This document shows, one piece after another, positions 42,068 to 52,210 of a DNA stretch of 64,000 bases; positions within the stretch are counted from its first letter, which is position 1, and each line of letters starts with the position of its first letter. Position numbers and translations under genes: made by a program. Where the stretch lies: positions 2,294,001 to 2,358,000 of the forward strand of contig NZ_CP042304.1 of the NCBI RefSeq assembly GCF_007859655.1, in the 5' to 3' direction. Source of the stretch: Devosia ginsengisoli. Lineage in GTDB: Bacteria; Pseudomonadota; Alphaproteobacteria; Rhizobiales; Devosiaceae. Below the pieces are notes generated by a model. It was not told where the DNA came from. It made no database searches and saw only the letters and a program-made list of their open reading frames with translations.

Positions 42068-43700
42068 GTGGACAATCTTACCCAGCTGATCAACCGCATA
42101 GGCCTGCCGCGGCTGGCCGCAATGGCGGTAGTCGCCATCCTCATGCTCGGCTTCTTCGGCTTCCTCGTCATGCGGGCGCAGACCCCGAATCTGTCGCCGC
42201 TCTATAGCGGGCTGAGCCTGGAAGACTCTTCGGCAATTGTGACCGAACTGCAGACGCTCAACGTGCCCTACGAGCTGCGCGGCGACGGCGACACCATTCT
42301 CATTCCGCGCGACCAGATCACCACGGTCCGCATGACCCTGGCCGGTTCCGGCCTGCCGCAGCGCGGCCAGGTCGGCTACGAAATCTTCGACGAGCAATCG
42401 ACGCTGGGCGCCACCAGCTTCGTGCAGAACATCAACAATGTCCGGGCGCTGGAAGGCGAACTGGCCCGCACCATCGCTTCGCTCACCCGCATCAAGTCGG
42501 CCCGCGTGCATCTGGTGCTGCCCGAGCGCGAACTGTTCCGCCGCGAACGCACCGATCCGTCCGCCTCCATCGTCCTGTCGGTGCGCGGCGAACTCTCCTC
42601 CGGGGAAATCCGCGCCATCCAGCATATGGTGGCCGCTGCCATCGAGGGCCTGACGCCAACCCGCGTCTCCATCGTCGACGACCAGGGGGAACCTGCTGGC
42701 TTCGGGCAATGGCGACGATGCCGAAGGCGCCCTGGCCGGGGAAGCCGCCGAACGCACGCTGAGCTTTGAAAACCGCCTGCGCACCCGCGTCGAGGACATG
42801 CTGGCCAATATCGTGGGCGCCGGCCGGGCGCGCGTCGAGGTCAGTGCCGAGATCGACTACAATCGCTCGACCACCACCCAGGAAACCTTCGACCCGGAAA
42901 GCCAGGTCGTCCGCTCCAGCCAAATCCGCGAGACCGAAAATCTCAGCGCCGGCGCCAATGGCCAGGTCACCGTGGCCAATGAACTGCCCGGCGCCAGCCA
43001 GAATAATGGCGCGGCCGGCCCGACCGAACAGGGCACGTCGAGCGAGGAAGTCACCAATTACGAGATTTCCAAGACCACCCAGACCGCCGTTACCGAAGCC
43101 GGCGCCATCAAGCGCCTGTCCGTTGCCGTGGTCGTGGATGGCGTCTATGCCGCCGCGCCCAATGGCGATCCGGTCTATACCCCGCGCAGCGCCGACGAGA
43201 TCGCCCAGATCCTGACGCTGGTCCGCTCGGCGGTCGGCTATTCCCAAGCGCGCGGCGACAGTGTCGAAGTCGTCAACATGCAGTTTGCCGAGCGCCCCGA
43301 ACTGGCCGTGCCCGGCACCGATGCGACTGGCGGCCTGCTCGATTTCACCCGCGACGACGTGATGAACGGCGCCGAAATGGCCGTGACCCTGCTCATCGCG
43401 CTGGCCCTGATCTTCTTCGTCATGCGCCCGCTGCTCAAGAAGGTGCTGACGCCCGAAACCCAGGCTTTGGCTCTGCCCAGCGGCGCCGAACTCGGCCATC
43501 ACGGCGTGCTCGCCGCCGATGGCCAGGTCATCACCGACGAATCCGACGAGCCGCGCGACAAGACCCCTGCCTGGGTCGCCAATGCCAAGTCGATGGGCGA
43601 GACCCAGCTCCAAACCCTCAAGACCGTCGGCACTCTCGTCGAAGAAAATCCCAAGCAGGCCGCGCTGATCGTGCGCGACTGGTTGGGTAGCGCAGCGTAA
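42068..43700 (+). pseudogene. fliF: Flagellar MS-ring protein FliF, interrupted by a frameshift
   Basis: The GTG at 42068 opens a frame (VDNLTQLINRIGLPRLAAMAV, then TPLYSGLS-like and RVHLVLPERELF) that is in register up to DDQG at about 42683. The text then continues in another frame as NLLASGNGDDAEGALAGEAA, and the second half (43 kb) keeps the FliF C-terminus with the last membrane helix and the NAKSMGE tail that binds FliG. The two halves join perfectly if one G is removed from the run of five G at 42685-42689. Total length would be about 543 residues. The G-run makes a sequencing error plausible; if real, the cell would lack an MS ring. The other genes of the operon are intact. Confidence 0.85.
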
Positions 43701-43705
43701 CCGCC

Positions 43706-44794
43706 ATGGCCCTTGTTTCCCAATCCGCCGAAACCTCCGACCTGCCGACCCAGGTCGCCTCCGGCAAGCAGCTTATCGTTGGCGACGCCACCAACCAGCG
43801 CCTGCTCAAGGGCGACGAAAAGGCGGCCGCGCTCCTGTTGGCGCTCGGGCCTGACTATGGCCGGCCCATTTTCGACGAGCTGGACGAACTCGAGGTCAAG
43901 CAGCTCAGCCGCGCCATGGTGCGTCTGGGCCCGATCACCCAGGAAATGCTCGACGACCTGATGGTCGAATTCGTCACCACCATCTCGTCCAATGGGTCGC
44001 TGTCGGGCAATACCGACTCCACCGAACGCCTGCTGCTGAGCTTCCTCAGCCAGGACAAGGTGGACGCGATCATGGAAGAAATCCGCGGGCCGGCCGGCCG
44101 CAACATGTGGGAGAAACTCTCCAACGTGCAGGCCGACGTGCTCGCCGCCTATCTCAAGAACGAATATCCCCAGACCATCGCCGTGGTGCTGTCCAAGATC
44201 GCCACCGACCATGCCAGCAAGGTTTTGGCCGTCCTGCCCGAGGAACTGGCGATGGACGTGGTGCAGCGCATGCTCGGCCTCGACCCGGTGCAGAAGGAAA
44301 TCCTCGAAAAGATCGAGACCACTTTGCGCACCGAATTCATGTCGACGCTGAACCATTCCAAGCGCCGCGACAGCCACGAGCAGATGGCCGAAATCTTCAA
44401 CAGCTTCGACCGCCAGACCGAAGCTCGCTTCATCACCACGCTGGAAGAGCAGAACCGCGACGATGCCGAACGCATAAAGGCGCTGATGTTCACCTTCGAG
44501 GACCTGGCCAAGCTCGAATCCTCGGCCATCCAGACCTTGCTCACCAAGATGGACAAGAAAGAACTGGCCATGGCGCTCAAGGGCGCCAACGAGACGGTCA
44601 AGGAGACCTTCTTCAAGAACATGTCGGGCCGTACCGCAAAGCTGCTCAAGGACGACATGGAAGTCATGGGCCCGGTGCGCCTCAAGGACGTCGACGAGGC
44701 GCAGGGCCGCATGGTCTCGACCGCCAAGGATCTCGCCGCCAAGGGCGAAATCCTGATCATGAAGTCCAAGGCCGACGATCAGATGGTGGCGTAA
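43706..44794 (+). CDS. fliG: Flagellar motor switch protein FliG
   Basis: This 362-residue protein has the three FliG domains: N-terminal ([15 protein letters not shown], FliF-binding), middle ([11 protein letters not shown] and EHQM-type [13 protein letters not shown]) and C-terminal ([30 protein letters not shown], charged rotor helix with conserved Arg/Asp). It starts 5 bp after the fliF stop. It is the torque-generating part of the switch. Confidence 0.95.
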   Translation: MALVSQSAETSDLPTQVASGKQLIVGDATNQRLLKGDEKAAALLLALGPDYGRPIFDELDELEVKQLSRAMVRLGPITQEMLDDLMVEFVTTISSNGSLSGNTDSTERLLLSFLSQDKVDAIMEEIRGPAGRNMWEKLSNVQADVLAAYLKNEYPQTIAVVLSKIATDHASKVLAVLPEELAMDVVQRMLGLDPVQKEILEKIETTLRTEFMSTLNHSKRRDSHEQMAEIFNSFDRQTEARFITTLEEQNRDDAERIKALMFTFEDLAKLESSAIQTLLTKMDKKELAMALKGANETVKETFFKNMSGRTAKLLKDDMEVMGPVRLKDVDEAQGRMVSTAKDLAAKGEILIMKSKADDQMVA

Positions 44795-44797
44795 CCC

Positions 44798-45451
44798 ATG
44801 GCACAGCCCGCCCGCTTCACCTTCGACCTGGACCTCGGCAAGCGCACCACGCCCATGGCGCCGCCCGAGCCGACCATGCCCGAGCGCCTGGTTGCCGAAC
44901 TGCTCGCCCAGGCGCGCGAGGAGGCCTATGCCGAAGGCGTGGCTGCCGGCGAGCGCAACGCCACGTCCATTGCCGCCCAGACGCTGGCTGCCGCCGCGGC
45001 GACGCTGGCGACCCAGAGCGCCGAAATGGCCGCAGCCCTCGACACTGCCGCCGAGCAGGCGCAGCGCGAAGCGGTCGAGCTGGCCGCCAGCATCGGCCGC
45101 AAGCTGGCTTTGCACCTGCTGGCGCGCTACCCCTCGGTGGAGCTCGATGCGCTGATCGCCGAATGCATGCAGAGCCTCAATGGCGTGCCGCATCTGGTGG
45201 TGCGCTGCCACCCCGACATTGCCAACGGCATCCGCGATATCGCCACCGCCCATATGCAGACATCGGGTTTTGCCGGCCGGCTGGTGGTGATGGGCGATCC
45301 CGAACAGCGGCTGGGTGACGGCCGACTCGAATGGGTCGATGGCGGGCTGGTGCGCGATATCGGCGCCATCGCAAAGGATATCGACCTCAAGATTTCAGCC
45401 TATCTCGCCGCGCGCAGCGGCCAGTCCAGACACGAGGAGAGCGACCAATGA
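44798..45451 (+). CDS. fliH: Flagellar assembly protein FliH-type
   Basis: This 217-residue protein has a Pro/Ala-rich N-terminus, a long Ala-rich helical middle (AQAREEAYAEGVAAGERNAT, glycine-spaced GxxxG-like AxxxG) and a conserved C-terminal domain (RLEWVDGGLVRDIGAIAKDID). It regulates the export ATPase FliI, encoded elsewhere in the window. The stop overlaps fliN by 4 bases. Confidence 0.87.
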   Translation: MAQPARFTFDLDLGKRTTPMAPPEPTMPERLVAELLAQAREEAYAEGVAAGERNATSIAAQTLAAAAATLATQSAEMAAALDTAAEQAQREAVELAASIGRKLALHLLARYPSVELDALIAECMQSLNGVPHLVVRCHPDIANGIRDIATAHMQTSGFAGRLVVMGDPEQRLGDGRLEWVDGGLVRDIGAIAKDIDLKISAYLAARSGQSRHEESDQ

Positions 45452-45801
45452 GCGCTTCCGAACCCGGCGACGACGACATCACCACCCAGGAGAGCATCTC
45501 CTTCGAGGAAATGCTGGCGCCTGACCGCGATGATGGTCCCGAGGCGCATATCGAGCGCAACGCCGCCGACCTCGAAGCGGTGTTCGACGTTCCCGTCCGC
45601 ATCTCGGTCGTGCTCGGCCGCACCAAGATGCCGGTCAGCGAATTGCTGCGCCTCGATACCGGCACCGTCATCGAACTCGATCGTCAGGTCGGCGAAGCCG
45701 TCGAGATTTTCATCAATGAACGCCTCGTCGCCCGCGGCGAAATCGTGCTGGTCGAAAACAAGCTCGGCGTCACCATGACCGAAATCATCAAACCACAGTA
45801 G
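45448..45801 (+). CDS. fliN: Flagellar motor switch protein FliN
   Basis: This 117-residue protein has an acidic N-terminus and a SpoA domain (DVPVRISVVLGRTKMPVSELLRL to INERLVARGEIVLVENKLGV). The ATG at 45448 overlaps the fliH stop. It builds the C-ring with FliG and FliM; fliM is not in the window. Confidence 0.93.
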   Translation: MSASEPGDDDITTQESISFEEMLAPDRDDGPEAHIERNAADLEAVFDVPVRISVVLGRTKMPVSELLRLDTGTVIELDRQVGEAVEIFINERLVARGEIVLVENKLGVTMTEIIKPQ

Positions 45802-45812
45802 GGGAGTAGAGG

Positions 45813-47180
45813 ATGCGTCTGCTCATCATCGGAGCCCTCGAGGGCCAACTCAGCACCGCCACCAAGATGGCGATGAATGGCGGTGCCAAGGTGGCCCATG
45901 CCCCCTCGGTCGAGATCGCGCTGGCCGCCCTGCGCGCCGGCCGCGGCGCCGACCTGCTGCTGGTCGATGTCGTCATGGATATTGCCGGGCTGATTGCCGG
46001 GCTCGAAGCCGAGCGTATCGCCATTCCGGTGGTGGCCTGCGGCGTCGAGGCCAATGCCGCTGCCGCCGTCAACGCCATCCGCGCCGGGGCCAAGGAATAT
46101 ATCCCCCTACCCCCCGATGCCGAGCTGATCGCCGCCGTCATCGCCGCTGTGGCCCGTGACTCGTCCGAATTCCTGTTCCGCGACCCGGCCATGGAACGCG
46201 TCGTGCGCATGGCCGACCAGATTGCCGGTTCGGATGCCTCGATCCTGATCACCGGCGAGAGCGGCACCGGCAAGGAAGTCATCGCCAAATACGTCCATGC
46301 GCGGTCCAAGCGCGCCAACAAGCCCTTCATCTCGGTCAATTGCGCCGCCATTCCCGAAGCCCTGCTCGAATCCGAGCTGTTCGGGCATGAGAAGGGTGCC
46401 TTTACCGGCGCCATCGCCCGCCGCATCGGCAAGTTCGAGGAGGCCTCGGGCGGTACGCTCCTGCTCGACGAAATCAGCGAAATGGACGTGCGCCTGCAGG
46501 CCAAGCTGCTGCGCGCCATTCAGGAGCGGCTGATCGATCGCGTCGGCGGCGGCAAGCCAGTGCCGGTCGATATCCGCATCCTCGCCACCTCCAACCGCAA
46601 TCTCGGCGAAGCCGTGCGCGAAGGCAGCTTCCGCGAGGACCTGCTGTTCCGCCTCAACGTGGTCAATTTGAAGCTCCCCGCTTTGCGCGACCGCCCGGGC
46701 GACATCACCGCGCTTTCCGAACACTTCGTCGGCAAATATGCCAAGGCCAACGGCCTGCCGCCGCGCGAACTCTCGGCCGAAGCGCGCACCACTTTGCTGA
46801 GGGCGCCGTGGCCCGGCAATGTGCGCGAGCTGGAAAACACCCTGCACCGCGCCGTGCTGCTGTCCTCCGGCGACATTATCGGCCCTGAAGCCATCGTGCT
46901 GCCCGACGGCATGGGTCTGGCCGAAGCCGCCGCCGCCAATTCGCTCTCGGCCCAGCTCGCCCAGACCGCGCAGACCATGTCCGCCGCCCTGGTCGGCCGC
47001 ACCGTGGCCGATGTCGAACGCGACCTGATCCTCGATACGCTGGACCACACCTTGGGCAACCGCACCCATGCGGCCAATATATTGGGTATCTCGATCCGCA
47101 CCCTGCGCAACAAGCTCAACCAATATGCCGACGAAGGCACGAATGTGCCCGAGCCGGGTGAGAGGCGGGGCGCGGCTTGA
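45813..47180 (+). CDS. flbD: Sigma-54-dependent flagellar transcriptional activator FlbD
   Basis: This 455-residue activator has a degenerate receiver domain, an AAA+ domain and a Fis-type helix-turn-helix at the C-terminus ([17 protein letters not shown]). In the AAA+ domain Walker A GESGTGKE is at residues 148-155, the sigma-54-contacting GAFTGA is at 195-200, and Walker B is LLLDEI. The receiver has an Asp at D52 but lacks the N-terminal acidic pair, and GALEGQ replaces it, as is typical of FlbD. It activates late flagellar promoters such as the one before fliK. Confidence 0.94.
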   Translation: MRLLIIGALEGQLSTATKMAMNGGAKVAHAPSVEIALAALRAGRGADLLLVDVVMDIAGLIAGLEAERIAIPVVACGVEANAAAAVNAIRAGAKEYIPLPPDAELIAAVIAAVARDSSEFLFRDPAMERVVRMADQIAGSDASILITGESGTGKEVIAKYVHARSKRANKPFISVNCAAIPEALLESELFGHEKGAFTGAIARRIGKFEEASGGTLLLDEISEMDVRLQAKLLRAIQERLIDRVGGGKPVPVDIRILATSNRNLGEAVREGSFREDLLFRLNVVNLKLPALRDRPGDITALSEHFVGKYAKANGLPPRELSAEARTTLLRAPWPGNVRELENTLHRAVLLSSGDIIGPEAIVLPDGMGLAEAAAANSLSAQLAQTAQTMSAALVGRTVADVERDLILDTLDHTLGNRTHAANILGISIRTLRNKLNQYADEGTNVPEPGERRGAA

Positions 47181-47210
47181 ACCACCAACCGCTCACCACC
47201 CACCGGATCA

Positions 47211-47367
47211 CCCCTCTCCCCTTGCGGGAGAGGGTGGTTTCGTGCGCGTTCAGCGGACGAAACCGGGTGAGGGGTTCTGCGCCATCCCATGCTTCAATGA
47301 TCGTGGATAGCGCAGGACCCCTCATCCGCCCTTCGGGCACCTTCTCCCGCAAGGGGAGAAGGGGGGC
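47211..47367. repeat. Intergenic palindromic element 3
   Basis: Left arm (from about 47211) and right arm (to about 47367) share CTCCCCTTGCGGGAGA and the GAGGGGT / ACCCCTC plus CTGCGC / GCGCAG segments in inverse order. The arms are 55-70 bp each, with differences in the middle. It occupies most of the 205-bp gap between flbD and flhA. Confidence 0.75.
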
Positions 47368-47385
47368 TCAGCGCAGGACTAGACC

Positions 47386-49515
47386 ATGACCGACGTTCCC
47401 ACCAGCGCCCGCCCTAGCTTCAAGGTTCCATCCGCTGCGTCGGTCTTCGACCTGCTGCGCTCGGGCGATATCGCGCTCGCCGCCGGCGTTATGGGCCTCA
47501 TCGTCATCCTCATCGTGCCGATGCCGGCTTTGCTGGTGGATGGTCTGCTGGCCATCTCCATCGTCTTCTCGGTGATGATCCTGATGACGGCCCTGTTCAT
47601 CCAGAAGCCGCTCGAATTCTCGGCCTTCCCCACGGTTCTGCTGATCGCCACGATGCTGCGGCTGGGCCTGAACCTGGCCACGACGCGCCTGATCCTCAGC
47701 GAGGGCCATAACGGCACGGCCGCCGCCGGCCACGTCATCGAAGCCTTCGGCAATTTCGTCACGCGTGGCAATTTCGTCATCGGCACGGTGATCTTCATTA
47801 TCCTCGTGATCGTGAATTTCATCGTCATCACCAAGGGTTCCGGCCGTATCGCCGAAGTCGCCGCCCGCTTCAGCCTCGACGCCATGCCCGGCAAGCAGAT
47901 GGCCATCGACGCCGATCTCTCGGCCGGGCTGATCGATGAAGACACCGCCAAGCGCCGCCGCGCCGATCTCGAAGGCGAAAGCGCCTTTTTCGGCAATATG
48001 GATGGTGCCAGTAAATTCGTGCGCGGCGACGCCATTGCCGGCCTCATCATCACCTTCATCAACGTCGCCGCCGGCATGTTGATCGGCATGATGCAGGAAG
48101 GCCTCAGCGTCCAGGAAGCCGGTAGCGTCTATACACTGCTCACCATCGGCGATGGCCTCGTCTCCCAGATCCCGGCGCTGATCGTTTCGACCGCCGCCGG
48201 TATCCTGGTCTCCAAATCCGGCGTCACCGGCTCGGCCGACAAGGCTCTCTCGGCCCAGTTCACCGGCTATCCGCGCGCTTTGGGCATGTCCTCGGCCGTC
48301 ATGGGCGCCCTGGCCTTCCTGCCCGGCATGCCGATGCTGCCCTTCCTGGCCCTGGCCGGTGGCGTCGGCTACGTGGCCTGGCGCGCTGCCCGAACCAAGG
48401 ACGTTCGTGATGCCGAGGCCGCGACCAAGACGGCGCTGGATGCGGCCGTCAGCCAGCCCAGCGCCGCTGCCGCGGAAGCGCCGATCACCGACAGCCTCAG
48501 GATCGATGAACTCAAGCTCGAGCTCGGCTATGGCCTGCTGAGCCTGGTCAAGGAAGACGAGAACGGCTCGGACCGCTTGACCGAGCAGATCAAGGCTTTG
48601 CGCCGGCAACTGGCGCTCGAACTGGGCTTCGTCATGCCGCCGGTGCGCATTCTCGACAACATGCAGCTCGAGCCCAATGTCTATAAGGTCCGCATCAAGG
48701 AGGTCGAAGCCGGCACCGGCGAGATCTATGCCAACCAGCTCATGGTCATGGACCCCTATGGCAACCAGATCGACCTGCCCGGCACCCATACGACCGAACC
48801 CACTTTCGGCCTGCCCTCCACCTGGATCGAGCCGGCTCTGCGCGACGAGGCCGAATTGCGCGGCCTCTCCATCATCGATCCCTCGACCGTCATTTCGACG
48901 CATCTGACCGAAGTGCTCAAGGCCAATGTCGCCGACCTCTTGAACTACGCCAATGTGCAATCCTTGCTCTCGGGCCTGCCCAAGGAGCAGCAGAAGCTGG
49001 TGGAAGATATCGTGCCCGGTCTCATTTCGGTCTCCGGCGTGCAGCGCGTGCTGCAGACCCTGCTCAACGAACGCATTTCCATCCGCGATCTGTCGACCAT
49101 TCTCGAAGGCATTGCCGAAGTGGCCGGACCCGGCCGTTCGGTGCAGATGATATCGGAACATGTCCGCAGCCGCCTCGCCCGCCAGCTCTGCGCCGCCAAT
49201 CTGGGGCCCGACGGCAACCTGCCGCTGCTGACCCTGGGCCCGCAATGGGAGCGCGACTTTGCCGAGGCCATGGTCGGCGATGGCGACAACCGCCATCTCG
49301 CCATGGCGCCCAGCCGGTTGCAGCAGTTCATCGGCGCCATCCAGACCGCCTATGAGCGCGCCGCCCAGCAGGGCGAACTGCCTGTGCTCATCACCTCGCC
49401 ATCGATCCGCCCGCATGTCCGCTCCATCATCGAGCGCTTCCGCCCGCAGACCATGGTGATGAGCCAGAACGAGGTCCATCCGCGCATTCGCCTCAAGACC
49501 GTCGGGAGTGTCTGA
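47386..49515 (+). CDS. flhA: Flagellar type III export apparatus protein FlhA
   Basis: This 709-residue protein has eight N-terminal membrane helices and a large cytosolic domain. The FHIPEP signature RLGLNLATTRLIL is at about residues 86-98, and the cytosolic part has GEIYANQLMVMDPYGNQI and the LQTLLNERISIRDL segment. It forms the export gate ring. The ATG at 47386 lies 18 bp after the palindromic element and has only a weak ribosome-binding site (AGGA). Confidence 0.96.
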   Translation: MTDVPTSARPSFKVPSAASVFDLLRSGDIALAAGVMGLIVILIVPMPALLVDGLLAISIVFSVMILMTALFIQKPLEFSAFPTVLLIATMLRLGLNLATTRLILSEGHNGTAAAGHVIEAFGNFVTRGNFVIGTVIFIILVIVNFIVITKGSGRIAEVAARFSLDAMPGKQMAIDADLSAGLIDEDTAKRRRADLEGESAFFGNMDGASKFVRGDAIAGLIITFINVAAGMLIGMMQEGLSVQEAGSVYTLLTIGDGLVSQIPALIVSTAAGILVSKSGVTGSADKALSAQFTGYPRALGMSSAVMGALAFLPGMPMLPFLALAGGVGYVAWRAARTKDVRDAEAATKTALDAAVSQPSAAAAEAPITDSLRIDELKLELGYGLLSLVKEDENGSDRLTEQIKALRRQLALELGFVMPPVRILDNMQLEPNVYKVRIKEVEAGTGEIYANQLMVMDPYGNQIDLPGTHTTEPTFGLPSTWIEPALRDEAELRGLSIIDPSTVISTHLTEVLKANVADLLNYANVQSLLSGLPKEQQKLVEDIVPGLISVSGVQRVLQTLLNERISIRDLSTILEGIAEVAGPGRSVQMISEHVRSRLARQLCAANLGPDGNLPLLTLGPQWERDFAEAMVGDGDNRHLAMAPSRLQQFIGAIQTAYERAAQQGELPVLITSPSIRPHVRSIIERFRPQTMVMSQNEVHPRIRLKTVGSV

Positions 49516-49516
49516 C

Positions 49517-50464
49517 ATGGCCGACAATGTCCGGTTCCCCGTTCCCGACATTGTCCGCCGCCGCGCCGAGGTCGAAGGCCTGCCCGGGCGCGACTGGCTG
49601 GCCTCGCTCGACGACAACCTGCACGAGCTGGAGCATGACTGGGGCCTGACCATCGGCCAGGCCATTGCTGGCGGCAGCACCGCCTTCGTCGCCGAAGTGG
49701 TCGATACGGCCGGGCAAATCTCGGTCATCAAGGTCTCGACGCCGGGCAGCGCCATCGGCCGCCGCGAAGCCGAAGTGCTGACCGCGGCCGGCGGCAAGGG
49801 CTATGTGCAATTGCTCCGCCACGACCCCGCGCGCCACGCCATGCTGCTCGAACGGCTCGGCGCGCCGCTCCACGAGTTCGACATGCCCTATAGGGACAAG
49901 ATCGACATCCTGTGCGGCACCCTGCTGGAAGCCTGGATGCCGGTGCCATCAGGCGCCGCCTACACCACCGGTGTCGACAAGGCCAACAGCCTCGCCATGG
50001 CCATATTGGAAAGGTGGCAGCAGCTCGGCCGCCCCTGCTCGCAGGCCGTGCTGGACACGGCCCTGATGTATTGCCGCGACCGCGCCGCCGCCTGGCGGCC
50101 CGAAAATGCCGTGCTGGCCCATGGCGACCCACACCCGGCCAATATTCTCGAAGTGCCCGAAACCGACGGGCGGCGGTGGAAATTCATCGATCCTGACGGC
50201 CTCGCCATCGAGCCGGCCTATGATCTGGGCGTGCTGCTCCGTGCCTGGCATGAAGGCATTGCCGGCCGCCACGCGCATGACATTGCCCGCAGCCATGCCC
50301 GGCACCTGACCAGCCGCACCCAGGTTCCCGCCGAGGCCATCTGGCAATGGGGCTATATCGAGCGCCTCTCCACCGGCCTGCATTTGATGGAGCTGGGCGA
50401 AATGGAGCAGGGCCAGGCGTTTCTGACCGTGGCCGAAGCGCTGACGCAGCCGGAGGGCCACTGA
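49517..50464 (+). CDS. Aminoglycoside/hydroxyurea-type kinase (streptomycin kinase family)
   Basis: The ATG at 49517 has GGGAG 8 bases upstream and is preferred to a GTG at 49508, which would overlap the flhA stop. The 315-residue product matches the APH(6)-like kinase family. The catalytic loop HGDPHPANI is at residues 202-210 (D204), the magnesium-binding IDPDGLA at 224-230, and an N-terminal lobe with a conserved Lys (VIKVST, K72) precedes them. Members phosphorylate streptomycin or related molecules, but housekeeping homologues in environmental bacteria are of unknown substrate. It lies two bases past flhA, possibly translated from the same message. Confidence 0.85.
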   Translation: MADNVRFPVPDIVRRRAEVEGLPGRDWLASLDDNLHELEHDWGLTIGQAIAGGSTAFVAEVVDTAGQISVIKVSTPGSAIGRREAEVLTAAGGKGYVQLLRHDPARHAMLLERLGAPLHEFDMPYRDKIDILCGTLLEAWMPVPSGAAYTTGVDKANSLAMAILERWQQLGRPCSQAVLDTALMYCRDRAAAWRPENAVLAHGDPHPANILEVPETDGRRWKFIDPDGLAIEPAYDLGVLLRAWHEGIAGRHAHDIARSHARHLTSRTQVPAEAIWQWGYIERLSTGLHLMELGEMEQGQAFLTVAEALTQPEGH

Positions 50465-50465
50465 C

Positions 50466-50750
50466 TTGGCCGGTCGCGTGCTGCTCGATGGCTATATGGA
50501 GGTTCCGCCCGAACGGCTCGCGGCGGTCACCAGCGCCTTGCCCGCCCATATCGCCCTGACCCGCGCCGAGCTAGGCTGCCTCGCCTTTGACGTCGTCCCA
50601 AGCCCCGACGATCCCGGCCGCTTCCTCGTTTCCGAGATATTCAGCGACCAGGCCGCCTTCGACGCACATCAGGCGCGCGCCAAATCCTCCGCCTGGGCCG
50701 AGATCACCGCAGGCCTGCACCGCCATTATACTGTCCGCACCGAACGCTAG
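50466..50750 (+). CDS. Antibiotic biosynthesis monooxygenase (ABM) domain protein
   Basis: A 94-residue ferredoxin-like fold protein. The TTG at 50466 begins 1 base after the previous stop; VLLDGYMEVPPERL, TRAELGCLAFDV and the terminal IFSDQAAFDAHQ match the ABM superfamily (oxygenases or degradative enzymes of small quinones or haem). An alternate ATG inside (M11) would delete the first strand. Confidence 0.75.
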   Translation: MAGRVLLDGYMEVPPERLAAVTSALPAHIALTRAELGCLAFDVVPSPDDPGRFLVSEIFSDQAAFDAHQARAKSSAWAEITAGLHRHYTVRTER

Positions 50751-50792
50751 CCGCAGATCAACTCCGCCCGAAAGGCCGCAGAGCCTGTCCTG

Positions 50793-50990
50793 TCAGTGCG
50801 TCGGCAATCCGGCAGGCGGTGTCGGCTGATCGACTTCTGCCGCTTCCTCAGACGTATCGACATCAGCTTCTTCGTTCAGTTCGCGCTCGGCACGGTACCA
50901 GTAGGCGTGATCCTGCCCCTCTGGCGCCCCATCGCGTTCCCATAGGGCATAGGCGCGGGCACGGATATCATTCTCGTGTGGCGTGTGCAT
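50793..50990 (-). CDS. DUF2934 small protein
   Basis: ATG at 50990 with GGAG six bases upstream. The 65-residue product starts MHTPHENDIRARAYALWERDG, the DUF2934 signature (IRxRAYxLWExxG) of short, charged proteins found across Rhizobiales and Acetobacteraceae, function unknown. Confidence 0.8.
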   Translation of the reverse strand: MHTPHENDIRARAYALWERDGAPEGQDHAYWYRAERELNEEADVDTSEEAAEVDQPTPPAGLPTH

Positions 50991-51091
50991 GCTGATCTCC
51001 TCCATGACCAGCCATAACGGCGCAGGTCCGGCCATGGTTGCGGAACCGCGCCGCCCACGTCGCGTTCTGCCCACAACCAACGAGGTTCCCC

Positions 51092-51475
51092 ATGTACAAG
51101 CCTGCCGGCCACAACAGCCTTTCGCCCTATCTTATTGTCGAGAACGCCCAGGTGACGCTCGATTTCATCGACGCCGTGTTCGGAGCCAAGCCGGAAATGG
51201 TCCATCGCATGCCCGATGGCAGCATCGGCCATGCCGAAGTGCGCATAGACGACACCATTCTCATGGTCGGTCAGATGCCTGATGGCGCCACCGGCGCCCA
51301 TGTCCACGTCTATGTGCCCGATGTCGATGACAGCTTCGCCCGCGCTAGAAACGCGGGCGGCAAGGTCGTGCAGGAGCCGGTGCAGAAGGATGATCCCGAC
51401 AAGCGCGGCGGCGTCACCGACCCCTCAGGCATCACCTGGTGGCTAGCCACCACGCAGGGCGTCAACAAGCAATAG
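51092..51475 (+). CDS. VOC/glyoxalase-bleomycin resistance-type protein (PhnB-like)
   Basis: This 127-residue protein is a single vicinal-oxygen-chelate domain resembling PhnB: SPYLIVENAQVTLDFIDAVFGA at the start, GHAEVRIDDTILMV, HVHVYVPDVD and TDPSGITWWLAT. Start at the ATG at 51092; GAGG lies nine bases upstream. It probably binds a small molecule; substrate unknown. Confidence 0.9.
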   Translation: MYKPAGHNSLSPYLIVENAQVTLDFIDAVFGAKPEMVHRMPDGSIGHAEVRIDDTILMVGQMPDGATGAHVHVYVPDVDDSFARARNAGGKVVQEPVQKDDPDKRGGVTDPSGITWWLATTQGVNKQ

Positions 51476-51504
51476 ACCGCTGCCGATCTTCGGCGGCCGA
51501 TCGA

Positions 51505-52206
51505 TCAGCTGCGCGCCGGGATTTCCAGCCCGCGCTGCACGGCCGGCCGGGCCAGGCCGCGTTCCAGCCAGGCCGGTACGTTCCTGAGGCTGGCATAGTC
51601 CACCAGCTCGGCCGCGCCGTAGAAGCCGACGAGGTTGCGTACCCAGCCGAGCGTGGCGATATCGGCGATGGAATAGTCGTCCATGATCCAGTCACGGCCG
51701 GCCAGCCGGTCTTCCAGCACACCGAGCAGGCGTTTGGATTCGGTCGCATAGCGGTCGCGCGGGCGCTTGTCCTCATAGGCCGCGCCGGCGAATTTGTGGA
51801 AGAAGCCGAGCTGCCCGAACATCGGCCCGATCGCCGCCATCTGGAACATCACCCACTGGATGGTCTCGTAACGCTGCGCCGGATCGGCCGACAGGAACTT
51901 GCCTGATTTCTCGGCCAGGTAGATCAGGATGGCGCCTGACTCGAACAAGGCCAGCGGCTTGCCGCTAGGTCCGTTGGGATCGATGATGGCTGGGATTTTC
52001 CCATTGGGGTTCAGCGCCAGATATTCCGGGCCCCAGGTCTCGTTCTTGGTGATGTCGATCAGGTGCGGCTCATAGGCCAGCCCGGTCTCTTCCAGCATGA
52101 TCGAGACTTTCACCCCATTCGGCGTCGGCAGCGAATAGAGCTGGATCACGTCGGGATTGGCCGCCGGCCAGAGTTTGGTGATGGGAAAACCCGAAAGGTC
52201 GGCCAT
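51505..52206 (-). CDS. Glutathione S-transferase family protein (YghU/YfcG-like)
   Basis: This 233-residue protein has an N-terminal extension before the thioredoxin fold (IQLYSLPTPNGVKVSIMLEE). The glutathione-binding elements NPNGKIPAI and FESGAILIYLA are clear. The N-terminal extension and TPNG active-site segment resemble the nu-class disulfide-bond oxidoreductases YghU/YfcG. Confidence 0.9.
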   Translation of the reverse strand: MADLSGFPITKLWPAANPDVIQLYSLPTPNGVKVSIMLEETGLAYEPHLIDITKNETWGPEYLALNPNGKIPAIIDPNGPSGKPLALFESGAILIYLAEKSGKFLSADPAQRYETIQWVMFQMAAIGPMFGQLGFFHKFAGAAYEDKRPRDRYATESKRLLGVLEDRLAGRDWIMDDYSIADIATLGWVRNLVGFYGAAELVDYASLRNVPAWLERGLARPAVQRGLEIPARS

Positions 52207-52210
52207 TAGT

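Noticed and set aside
45387..47290. Several overlapping frames opposite fliN-flbD
   Set aside because: All are minus-strand shadows of the flagellar operon; none has a ribosome-binding site or domain.
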